The notes beneath the pieces are model-generated. The model was not told the origin of the DNA, did not search any database, and saw only the letters and a program-made list of their open reading frames with translations. Below, one piece after another: positions 7,678 through 14,663 of a DNA stretch of 32,936 nucleotides (position 1 is the first letter of the stretch; the number at the start of each line of letters is the position of its first letter). Source of the stretch: an uncultured Clostridia bacterium (GTDB lineage Bacteria; Bacillota; Clostridia; Oscillospirales; Acutalibacteraceae); contig CANQEU010000021.1 of NCBI GenBank assembly GCA_947595635.1, positions 1 through 32,936 of the forward strand, read 5' to 3'. The translations under genes were made by a program, and so were the position numbers.

Positions 7678-8427
7678 ATGGATAACAATAATTTCCCTCA
7701 GAATAACGGCCAGAATAATCAGCCTCAGCAGCCGTTTACACCTGATAATCAGCCGGTGCAGCAACCGTTTGGCGCTGATCAACAGCCTTATATGCCAAAC
7801 CAGCAGCCTGTTCAGCCGCAGCAGCCGTTTGGGCAGGACAATATGCAGCCTTATAATTCGGAGCCGCTGCCTTCTTATGACCCGTACGCTCAAAACAATT
7901 CGCTGTATGCAGGAGACTCTAACCACAATTTCAATACGCAGAGTGACAACCCGTTTATGTCTGCTACGCAGGACACTCAAAACGTTTACAATCACTCATC
8001 TCACGTTAAGGGAATTATCTCAACAATATGCGGTGCTGTAAGTATTCTCTTTACTATTATCGCTCTTATCGCAATTTGCACCTGTACCTGCAATTTTGTG
8101 GGCAACACCGCTTCATTAAACTTTACATCAGCCGCTAATGCGGCAAACTCGCTTGGTACCGCTCTTCTTGTTGGAGCCATTCTCGCGGCACTGGCTTTTA
8201 TAGCCGCAATTGTCGGTATAGTATTTGCTGCGCTGGGCAAAAAGACAAGCAAGGATCCTCTGCTTACAGCAGGCCTTGTGCTCTCGATAATAGGCGCTGT
8301 TCTTACATTTATATTCCTCTTCGCCTGCATATGCACCTGTGCATGCGGTTCCGGCAACTACTCAACCTACAGCAGTTCGTCTGATTTAAACAGTATTATG
8401 AACGGTCTTTACAATAACTACAATTGA
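7678..8427 (+). CDS. Pro/Gln/Asn-rich membrane protein with three helices and Cys clusters
   Basis: 249 residues. Residues 1-105 are low complexity, with about seven Q-P-F/Y/V type units (QQPFTPDNQPVQQPFGADQQ), likely disordered. Three hydrophobic helices follow at about 110-138, 161-188 and 194-222. Cys-rich strings end the first and third helices (CTCTC and CICTCAC), and the tail is Ser/Tyr/Asn-rich. If the N-terminus is cytoplasmic, both Cys strings fall on the outer face. This layout is common among Firmicutes DUF4190-like proteins of unknown role. The start is fixed by AGGAGGATATATAA. A strong promoter suggests high expression. No function can be assigned. Confidence 0.8.
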   Translation: MDNNNFPQNNGQNNQPQQPFTPDNQPVQQPFGADQQPYMPNQQPVQPQQPFGQDNMQPYNSEPLPSYDPYAQNNSLYAGDSNHNFNTQSDNPFMSATQDTQNVYNHSSHVKGIISTICGAVSILFTIIALIAICTCTCNFVGNTASLNFTSAANAANSLGTALLVGAILAALAFIAAIVGIVFAALGKKTSKDPLLTAGLVLSIIGAVLTFIFLFACICTCACGSGNYSTYSSSSDLNSIMNGLYNNYN

Positions 8428-8451
8428 TAAATAACCTAAAGAATAATCCTT

Positions 8452-8485
8452 GGGTGTTCTGTTAATCAGAGCACCCGTTATTTTT
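8452..8485 (+). terminator. Terminator abutting the lgt ribosome binding site
   Basis: GGGTGTTCTG (8452-8461), loop TTAAT, CAGAGCACCC (8467-8476), then GTTATTTTT ending at 8485. The next base starts GGAGG, the SD of lgt, so lgt expression from upstream needs read-through. Confidence 0.8.
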
Positions 8486-8495
8486 GGAGGATAAC

Positions 8496-9317
8496 ATGTG
8501 TTCGTTTATTTCTATTTTCGGGCTTCCGATCTCCTCATACGGTCTTATGGTTGCCCTCGGCATAACCGCGTGTATAATATATTGCTATTTTCAGGTTAAA
8601 AAGCATCCCGAAATAAATTATATATCGCTGATATTTGCCGCTTTGTGGATAGCTCTTGGAGTTTTCATCGGCTCGCATATTTTATACGGAATTACCAATA
8701 TAAACCCGCTAATCAAGCTTTTCAGCAATGTCGAAAAATACTTCTCTGATTTTTGGCTCGGATTATCCGCGTTCGGAACGCTTATCGGCGGAATGGTTTT
8801 CTACGGCGGGCTCATCGGCGGCGCCGCAGCTGCTGTTATCTATTTTAAAAAAACAAAAAAAGATTGTGCGGCATACTGTGATTTCCTTGTGCCGTGCATA
8901 CCTTTGTTTCACTTTTTCGGAAGATTAGGCTGCTTTTTCGGCGGCTGCTGCTACGGAATTGAATGTCCCATCGGGTTTACATACACAAATTCCATAGTAG
9001 CTGATGCGAACGGCGTCTGTCGGCTTCCGCTTCCGCTTATAGAGGCGTTTTTCAATTTAATAATATTTATCGTTCTGTTTTTGTGCTATAATAAGCGTGT
9101 AATGACTAAGGGGCATATGATAATAATATATTGCTTTACTTATCCCGTTGTAAGGTTTGTAGACGAGTTCTTCAGGGGCGACGATATACGCGGCTTTTGG
9201 GGAGCGCTGTCAACCTCTCAGTGGATAAGCATATTTATATTTGCCGCGGCGCTGATTTACGTTGTTGCGGCAAAGCTTAAGGGCAGACGAATACTTAACA
9301 GAAAAAATGCTCCGTAA
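8496..9317 (+). CDS. lgt: Prolipoprotein diacylglyceryl transferase
   Basis: A 273-residue polytopic membrane enzyme that moves diacylglycerol from phosphatidylglycerol to the lipobox Cys of prolipoproteins. I chose ATG 8496, 5 bp after GGAGG; an upstream TTG at 8484 lies within the terminator T-run. It has the family's SSYGLMVALG start, GGLIGG, the signature HFFGRLGCFFGGCCYG (Arg143) and a C-terminal R-x-DEFFRGDDIRG segment matching the essential Arg/Glu region. The signature carries Cys146 where E. coli Lgt has Asn, with a Cys pair four residues on, as in the shorter clostridial branch as I remember it. An isomerase-like gene follows 12 bp downstream. The GH13 lipoprotein in this window is a likely substrate. 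Confidence 0.92.
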   Translation: MCSFISIFGLPISSYGLMVALGITACIIYCYFQVKKHPEINYISLIFAALWIALGVFIGSHILYGITNINPLIKLFSNVEKYFSDFWLGLSAFGTLIGGMVFYGGLIGGAAAAVIYFKKTKKDCAAYCDFLVPCIPLFHFFGRLGCFFGGCCYGIECPIGFTYTNSIVADANGVCRLPLPLIEAFFNLIIFIVLFLCYNKRVMTKGHMIIIYCFTYPVVRFVDEFFRGDDIRGFWGALSTSQWISIFIFAAALIYVVAAKLKGRRILNRKNAP

Positions 9318-9329
9318 AGCGGTGATAAT

Positions 9330-10148
9330 ATGAAGATTGGGGTTTCCTCGGCGTGTCTTTATCCAATGGAAACAATTGCTTCAATCAGAACTCTGACTGA
9401 ATGCGGCGTCGATTTTTTTGAAATTTTCTTTAATACAATAAGTGAAATCGAGCAGGGGTATGTTGATGAAATAAAAAAGCTTTTAAACTCTGCCGACGCT
9501 AACGTGTGCTCTATACATCCGTTTACTTCAGGCTACGAGCCGTATCTTCTTTTCACGGATTACGAAAGAAGATACCGTGATACGCTTGAATTTTACAAAA
9601 AATATTTTTACTGTGCCGCAAGGCTCGGCGCAAAAATAATTGTAATTCACGGCGACAGAAAAACGGCGGCTAACGGAATAAGCGATGAAGAATACTTTGA
9701 AAAATTTGCAGAGCTTTCCAAAATAGCAAATGAATACGGCGTTACGTTAGCGCAGGAAAATGTGAACGCCTTTAGAAGTCAGCGACCCGAATTTGTGCGT
9801 AAAATGAGAGAGTATCTCGGCGGCGCTTCGAGCTTTGTTTTCGATATAAAGCAGGCTGTTCGCTCCGGCACAGACCCATATGAAATGTGCTCGGCAATGG
9901 GCGACAGGCTCGTCCATATACATTTAAACGACAACAGCCCTGACAGCGACTGCCTTTTGCCAGGCAGCGGCAGTATGGATTATGAAAAATTATTAAATCT
10001 GTTAAATCGCATCGGCTACCAAGGCGATATTGTCATAGAGGTTTATAGGAGGAGCTTTGGCGATATATCCGAGCTTAAGGCATCTTATGAGTATGTAAAG
10101 AAATTGTGTGAAAATTATTTTGTTAAAATCAATAAAAAAACAATATAA
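9330..10148 (+). CDS. Sugar phosphate isomerase/epimerase-like TIM-barrel protein
   Basis: 272 residues of the xylose isomerase-like / AP-endonuclease-2 superfamily. Candidate metal ligands in order: His in CSIHPF, His/Asp in VIHGD, Glu in AQENVN, Asp in FDIKQA, His in HIHLND and Glu in IVIEVY. These fit enzymes that isomerise or epimerise sugars at a divalent metal. No signal peptide. The start follows AAGCGGTGATAAT, a modest RBS, 12 bp after lgt, so the two are probably co-transcribed; no functional link to Lgt is evident. The true substrate cannot be read from sequence. Confidence 0.82.
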   Translation: MKIGVSSACLYPMETIASIRTLTECGVDFFEIFFNTISEIEQGYVDEIKKLLNSADANVCSIHPFTSGYEPYLLFTDYERRYRDTLEFYKKYFYCAARLGAKIIVIHGDRKTAANGISDEEYFEKFAELSKIANEYGVTLAQENVNAFRSQRPEFVRKMREYLGGASSFVFDIKQAVRSGTDPYEMCSAMGDRLVHIHLNDNSPDSDCLLPGSGSMDYEKLLNLLNRIGYQGDIVIEVYRRSFGDISELKASYEYVKKLCENYFVKINKKTI

Positions 10149-10178
10149 AACTTGTTCATTTCAATATGCTGTATATTC

Positions 10179-10208
10179 TTGATTTTATATAAGAAGATAT
10201 GGTATAAT
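10179..10208 (+). promoter_or_regulatory. Promoter of nrdR
   Basis: TTGATT (10179-10184), 18-bp spacer, TATAAT (10203-10208), preceded by TGG (extended -10). I did not see a pair of NrdR boxes here. Confidence 0.75.
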
Positions 10209-10243
10209 TTTTTAAAAGAAATATTCTTTTGGAGGAGCTTATA

Positions 10244-10699
10244 ATGAAGTGTCCATATTGCGGATATGAAGAGAGCAAGGTAATAGACTCAAGACCGGCT
10301 GACGACGGCGAGCGCATTCGCAGACGAAGGGAGTGCCTCGGCTGCAACAAGCGTTTTACAACGCACGAGGTTATCGAAACAGTGCCGTTGATTGTTGTCA
10401 AGCGTGATAAATCGAGGGAAACCTTTGACAGAAACAAGCTGACATCAGGAATTTTAAGGGCGTGTGAAAAGCGGCCTGTGTCAATAGATTCTATAGACGC
10501 TATTGTTGACGATATAGAAACAAAGCTTCAAAATTCTCTTGACAGAGAGGTAACGTCAAAGGCTATAGGCGAGTATGTTATGGAGCATCTGAAAAATCTC
10601 GATGAGGTAGCCTATGTTCGCTTTGCGTCCGTATATAGGCAGTTTAAGGATTTAAACACCTTTATGGATGAGCTTAATAAGCTTTTGCAGGAGAAATAA
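10244..10699 (+). CDS. nrdR: Transcriptional repressor NrdR
   Basis: 151 residues, the usual length. An N-terminal zinc ribbon (CPYC at 3-6 and CLGC near 31-34) with the typical [17 protein letters not shown] linker leads into an ATP-cone ([16 protein letters not shown]...[16 protein letters not shown]). NrdR senses ATP/dATP and represses ribonucleotide reductase genes by binding NrdR boxes; no nrd gene is in this window. The start is the ATG at 10244, 8 bp after GGAGG; the in-frame codon at 10229 would place the RBS inside the gene. It has its own promoter and terminator. Confidence 0.97.
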   Translation: MKCPYCGYEESKVIDSRPADDGERIRRRRECLGCNKRFTTHEVIETVPLIVVKRDKSRETFDRNKLTSGILRACEKRPVSIDSIDAIVDDIETKLQNSLDREVTSKAIGEYVMEHLKNLDEVAYVRFASVYRQFKDLNTFMDELNKLLQEK

Positions 10700-10741
10700 G
10701 GCGTTATAAAGAATTGGCTGCAATTTAATCTAATAAAAGCT

Positions 10742-10780
10742 AAGACTGCAAATAAACCGGCGTGGTTATTGCAGTCTTTT
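10742..10780 (+). terminator. Terminator after nrdR
   Basis: AAGACTGCAA (10742-10751) pairs with TTGCAGTCTT (10769-10778); inner bases extend the stem with single-base bulges, then TTTT. It lies between the convergent nrdR and MocR-type genes. Confidence 0.82.
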
Positions 10781-10808
10781 ATCTTTTATTATTATGCTTT
10801 AAAAATCT

Positions 10809-12209
10809 TTACCGTTCAGGCATAGAGCCTATGACGGCGCTGATTAAAATATCTGCCGCGGTGGATATATCAGTCTCCGCTATTCCTGAAAATCCGAATT
10901 TTATAACGCTTTCGCTTTCCCCCAATTCGGCTTCAATTATTCTCACCGAATTTTTTTTGAGCGCTTCTTGCAGCGGTTGTTCGTTTAATTTTCTTTTAAT
11001 CGTAAGCTCATATGAAAGCGATGTTTCAAGCAGCTTTAATTTATAATCCATGCCCGATTTGTCGAGCCCTTCGCTTATTGCTTTTCTCATTATCGCGCTT
11101 TTTTCACCGTAGCTTTTTTTCAGCCTGCGAAGATGACGTTCAAGCTGACCGTCACGAATATAATCGGCAAGCGCAAGCTGTTCGATTTTTGAGGCGGTTT
11201 GGTTTAACTGCGATTTGTTCCTCTGATATATGTCGTTGAGCCTTTTAGGCAGTGCGGCGTAGCCGATTCTGACGGATGGGAGAAGCAGCTTTGAAAACGA
11301 GCCGAGATATATAATATTTTCCGTGCAGCCGCATTGAAGCGCAGGTACCGGTCTTGAATTGTAAACAAGCTCTCCGTTATAGTCGTCCTCGATAATATAT
11401 TTGTTCTTTGACTGCGCCCATTCAATTAATTCACAGCGGCGTTCCATATTCATTCTGCCGCCGCTTTTTGGCGAGCCGGACGGATTTGTAAGAATAAAAT
11501 CAGGCTCATTTGCACATATTTTATCAAGGCTAATACCGTTTTCGTCGCTTTCAACCTCAATAACATTAAAGCCGCAGTCCTCGAACACCCTAACAAAGTG
11601 CCTTGAGGCGTTTTTCTCAACGGCGATAGAACAGCCGAACGGGCGCAGAAGTCCGCAAATAATATACAGCAGAGATTGCGTGCCTGCTCCGATTATTATG
11701 TTATTATCAGTCGCTATAACGCCTCTTACGCTGTAGCTGTAAAAGCTTAGCGCCCTTCTGAGCGTAAATTCGCCCTGCGGGTCGCCGTATGAGGAAATTA
11801 TGTAATCCCTGTTTAAATATGATTTAAGATATTTTCTCCAAAGCTTTATTCCCGTTCCGTCAACAGTGACAGCCTTGCTGCTTAAATCATATTTCACCTG
11901 TATGTCGTCTGAACCGCCGCCGTATGAAAGGTCAAGGCCGCTCTTTTCTTTGATTTTAATAATTTGCCCCTGAACAAAATAACCTTTTCTCGGACTGTTT
12001 TTTATGTACCCCTCCGCGCAAAGCTGGCTGTAGGCTGACTCGACGGTTGTGCGGCTTATTCCAAGAGCCTGTGACAGCGCTCTTATAGATACGAGCCTGT
12101 CGCCCTTAGTAAGACCGTTGCTCTCTATCGCTTTCCTTATTGACAGGTAAAGCTGCTTGTAAAGAGGTTCGCCGCTGTCGGCTGATAAATCAATAAAATC
12201 GTAAATCAT
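10809..12209 (-). CDS. MocR/PdxR-family regulator (GntR winged helix fused to aminotransferase-like domain)
   Basis: 466 residues from the ATG at 12209, chosen because CGGAG lies 8 bp before it; the in-frame GTG at 12218 abuts the same RBS. Residues ~1-75 are a GntR winged helix (GEPLYKQLYLSIRKAIESNG, then SIRALSQALGISRTTVESAYSQL). The remainder is a fold-type I aminotransferase domain with an NPSGSPKSGG loop, EDDYNGE and GSFSK, whose Lys307 should bind PLP. Such proteins usually act as PLP-dependent regulators of pdx or amino-acid genes, often a divergent neighbour. Here the divergent neighbour is a sugar-transferase gene. An inverted repeat sits between the two promoters. The regulated pathway is not evident. 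Confidence 0.92.
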   Translation of the reverse strand: MIYDFIDLSADSGEPLYKQLYLSIRKAIESNGLTKGDRLVSIRALSQALGISRTTVESAYSQLCAEGYIKNSPRKGYFVQGQIIKIKEKSGLDLSYGGGSDDIQVKYDLSSKAVTVDGTGIKLWRKYLKSYLNRDYIISSYGDPQGEFTLRRALSFYSYSVRGVIATDNNIIIGAGTQSLLYIICGLLRPFGCSIAVEKNASRHFVRVFEDCGFNVIEVESDENGISLDKICANEPDFILTNPSGSPKSGGRMNMERRCELIEWAQSKNKYIIEDDYNGELVYNSRPVPALQCGCTENIIYLGSFSKLLLPSVRIGYAALPKRLNDIYQRNKSQLNQTASKIEQLALADYIRDGQLERHLRRLKKSYGEKSAIMRKAISEGLDKSGMDYKLKLLETSLSYELTIKRKLNEQPLQEALKKNSVRIIEAELGESESVIKFGFSGIAETDISTAADILISAVIGSMPER

Positions 12210-12344
12210 AGCTTTCACTCCGAGAATATCTTTTATAGCTTTTAATATCAGCTAAGCCATTGCCGCGCGGGTATAGCATAACGGCAGGGCAGGTTTAAGC
12301 AGGGGTTATAAACGCCTGCGTGTCATAAATCCGCTTCGACTTAC

Positions 12345-12373
12345 ATTTTATCATCGCGGCGTTTAATTTTCAA
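12345..12373 (-). promoter_or_regulatory. Promoter of the MocR-type gene (minus strand)
   Basis: Read on the minus strand: TTGAAA (12368-12373), 17-bp spacer, TAAAAT (12345-12350). The implied leader of ~130 nt contains a GC-rich imperfect hairpin around 12286-12320. Confidence 0.7.
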
Positions 12374-12378
12374 CAATT

Positions 12379-12396
12379 TACGGTTATAATGCCGTA
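12379..12396. promoter_or_regulatory. Inverted repeat between divergent promoters, possible operator
   Basis: TACGG (12379-12383), 8-bp spacer, CCGTA (12392-12396); the flanks CAATT/TTG extend the symmetry loosely. It lies between the minus-strand -35 of the MocR-type gene and the plus-strand -35 of the sugar-transferase gene, a natural place for a shared operator. Confidence 0.45.
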
Positions 12397-12425
12397 TTGA
12401 ATTATTTTTCACAATGTTGTATAAT
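12397..12425 (+). promoter_or_regulatory. Promoter of the surface-polysaccharide genes
   Basis: TTGAAT (12397-12402), 17-bp spacer, TATAAT (12420-12425), 30 bp before the start codon at 12455. The -35 abuts the inverted repeat. Confidence 0.75.
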
Positions 12426-12454
12426 CAAAAAAATAGATAAAAAGGTGACGCCAT

Positions 12455-13138
12455 ATGAAAAGGTGGGACAACCTGCCGGAATATATGAAAAATCAACAGG
12501 TAAGGCAGTATTACGATATTTTGAAAAAAAAGCGCGTTTTACTTGTAATAAAAAGGATATTCGATATAGTGCTTTCACTGATTCTTATGATATTGCTGCT
12601 TTTGCCTATGGCGGTTATTTCAATAGCGGTAAAGCTTACCTCAAGTGGCCCGATTATTTTTAGGCAAATCAGGGTCACGACCGGCGGAAAGAGGTTTAAA
12701 ATTCTTAAATTCCGCACTATGACCGTTGAACAAAGCGACGCGCATACGCAGGTAACCGTAAAGGACGACGACAGAATAACAAGCTGCGGAGCTTTTTTAA
12801 GAAAATACAGGCTTGATGAACTGCCGCAGCTTTTTAATGTTCTATTGGGACAGATGAGCTTTGTCGGCGTAAGGCCGGAGGTGCCGAGATATGTTGAACG
12901 CTATACTCCTGAAATGTACGCCACATTGCTTTTGCCTGCCGGAATAACCTCAACCGCGAGCATAGAATTTAAGGACGAGAGTGAGCAGTTATCTCAAATT
13001 GCCGATGCGGATGAAAGTTATGTCAACGACATTCTTCCTAAAAAAATGAAGCTAAATCTTGAATATATAAAAAACTTTTCGTTGTTATGTGATTTGAAAA
13101 TAATGTTAAAAACCGTAAAAAACGTAGCTTTTGATTAA
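12455..13138 (+). CDS. Polyprenyl-phosphate sugar-1-phosphate transferase (monotopic PGT)
   Basis: 227 residues, the size of small bacterial sugar transferases (PF02397 type). These start surface glycan synthesis by moving a sugar-1-phosphate from a UDP-sugar to undecaprenyl phosphate on the inner membrane face. After a basic N-terminus (KRIFDIVLSLIL) comes one re-entrant helix near residues 35-60, then GPIIFRQIRVTTGGKRFKI, KFRTM, the catalytic Asp121-Glu122 pair in YRLDELPQL, and the SFVGVRPEVPRYV signature. RBS AGGTGA. An O-antigen polymerase/ligase-like gene follows at once. Sugar specificity is unknown. Confidence 0.93.
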   Translation: MKRWDNLPEYMKNQQVRQYYDILKKKRVLLVIKRIFDIVLSLILMILLLLPMAVISIAVKLTSSGPIIFRQIRVTTGGKRFKILKFRTMTVEQSDAHTQVTVKDDDRITSCGAFLRKYRLDELPQLFNVLLGQMSFVGVRPEVPRYVERYTPEMYATLLLPAGITSTASIEFKDESEQLSQIADADESYVNDILPKKMKLNLEYIKNFSLLCDLKIMLKTVKNVAFD

Positions 13139-13156
13139 TTGAATTGGGGTATCGTT

Positions 13157-14644
13157 TTGTTAAGCAGAGTGTTAAAAGGGCTTAAGAGTTTTTTTCTTAA
13201 TCCCTCAAAATTCAGAATTACATATCTTCTTACTCTATTTTTTACAAATGTTGTATTGCTCCGCAGCGTTGCCGTAATTGCGCAATATGTTCTTATGCTG
13301 TGGGCTGCTGTGATAATATATTTTTATTATATACGAAACGGCAGGATATTAAAAATTAAATATAAACACTATCTTATTCTGTATCTTATAAGCATCACCT
13401 TAACCGCGCTGCTTAATGTAACAAGCAATTTTCTTTTGAATATGCTGATGGCTGTGCATATAGGAATTTGCTTTTTTGTGTTCTACGGAATGCACACCGA
13501 AAGAAACAAAAAACGAATATACAGAGAGATATATATTCTTGCAGTGTCGGTAATAATGATAACCTTTTTGCTGAATCTTGCGGCGTTTCCGTTTGCCTGC
13601 TTAAGCATTCATTTTAAGTGGATGGATTATCTTTTTATCATATATGAAAACAGGTTTACGGGATTTTTCATTAATCCGAATTTGCTCGGCTTTTTCTCCG
13701 TGATAAGCATAGCCTTCACACATTTTCTGACAAAGCCGTCGTTTATAAAAAGGGCGTATGCAAGACAGCCGAAGACGTGGGTGCTTTATCTGATTTCAGG
13801 CTTTAATTTGATTTGTATGTTCCTTTCGGATTCTAACGCGTCATTCGTTTTCCTGATATGCTATATCGTTGCCTACACCTTTTTCAGAATTTTCAAAAGT
13901 CCGGCAGAGCCGAGCTTCAGGCGGATTACAAAGAAGGCGGCAAAGTTTCTTTCCTGTATATTGATAACTGTTTTGGTTATGCTTTTGGCAAGAATGGCGA
14001 CAGGCTATACAGTTTCTCAGCTTGCTTCCTTAACGCAGGTGAAGCTGCCAAGCAGCGTTACCCAGCCCTTGCCGAGCGACGCAGTGCCGAGTATAGACGG
14101 TGAAACGGTATCCTTTAAGCACGAAAACTCTAATATTGACAGCGGCAGGCTGAGACTTCTTACGGAGTCAGTTGCTCTTATAAAGAATTACCCTCTGTTC
14201 GGAATAGGAAAAGCCAATCTTGTGCCGTACTCCGAAAGATACATTGAGGGCGGCTTGCATTTTTCTGATTTGCATAACGGCTATTTAACAATAATTGTCT
14301 GTTCGGGTTTGATTGGCTTTATAATCTTCATCGGCTTCGCCATAAATCTTGCCCGTCATATGATAAAAAGCCTGTTTATGGAAGAAAAAAATATGCGCAG
14401 GACTATATTCCCTTGTCTTTTCTCGTTTATTTTCGCATACTGCGTCTATTCCTGCTTTGAAAAGACCCTTTTGTATGAGATAAGCTTTATGGTTGTCATC
14501 TTCTGGGCAATACTCGGATATGCCTCTGTGTATATGCTTAAATACGACCATCTTGAAGACCCGATAAAGTTTAAATTAAAGAGAAAGAGGGAAGATAAAA
14601 CAGAGGAATACGATCAACCTATTGACGTTGATATTACAAACTGA
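13157..14644 (+). CDS. O-antigen polymerase/ligase-like membrane protein (Wzy_C family)
   Basis: About 495 residues with roughly ten to twelve hydrophobic helices. A large loop lies between about residues 280 and 370, ending in FSDLHNGYLTIIVCSGLIGF, whose His373-Asn fits the conserved motif of WaaL/Wzy-type glycan polymerases and ligases. A charged cytoplasmic tail ends it. No ATG is suitably placed. I prefer TTG 13157, 6 bp after TGGGGT; TTG 13139 directly after the preceding stop is the alternative. It is co-transcribed with the sugar transferase. Together they could start and polymerise, or attach, a glycan, but no glycosyltransferase or flippase is adjacent. Confidence 0.85.
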   Translation: MLSRVLKGLKSFFLNPSKFRITYLLTLFFTNVVLLRSVAVIAQYVLMLWAAVIIYFYYIRNGRILKIKYKHYLILYLISITLTALLNVTSNFLLNMLMAVHIGICFFVFYGMHTERNKKRIYREIYILAVSVIMITFLLNLAAFPFACLSIHFKWMDYLFIIYENRFTGFFINPNLLGFFSVISIAFTHFLTKPSFIKRAYARQPKTWVLYLISGFNLICMFLSDSNASFVFLICYIVAYTFFRIFKSPAEPSFRRITKKAAKFLSCILITVLVMLLARMATGYTVSQLASLTQVKLPSSVTQPLPSDAVPSIDGETVSFKHENSNIDSGRLRLLTESVALIKNYPLFGIGKANLVPYSERYIEGGLHFSDLHNGYLTIIVCSGLIGFIIFIGFAINLARHMIKSLFMEEKNMRRTIFPCLFSFIFAYCVYSCFEKTLLYEISFMVVIFWAILGYASVYMLKYDHLEDPIKFKLKRKREDKTEEYDQPIDVDITN

Positions 14645-14663
14645 ATTTGGGAGCTGAATTTCT

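Noticed and set aside
7595-8041. Overlapping frames on both strands in the Pro/Gln/Asn-rich gene
   Set aside because: Low-complexity sequence opens other frames. Arg/Leu/Ile-rich translations and lack of RBS mark them as shadows; the frame from 7678 has promoter, RBS and helices.
12262-12330. tRNA-like GC-rich stretch in the MocR leader
   Set aside because: No cloverleaf, no GTTC-type T arm and no 7-bp acceptor stem could be drawn.
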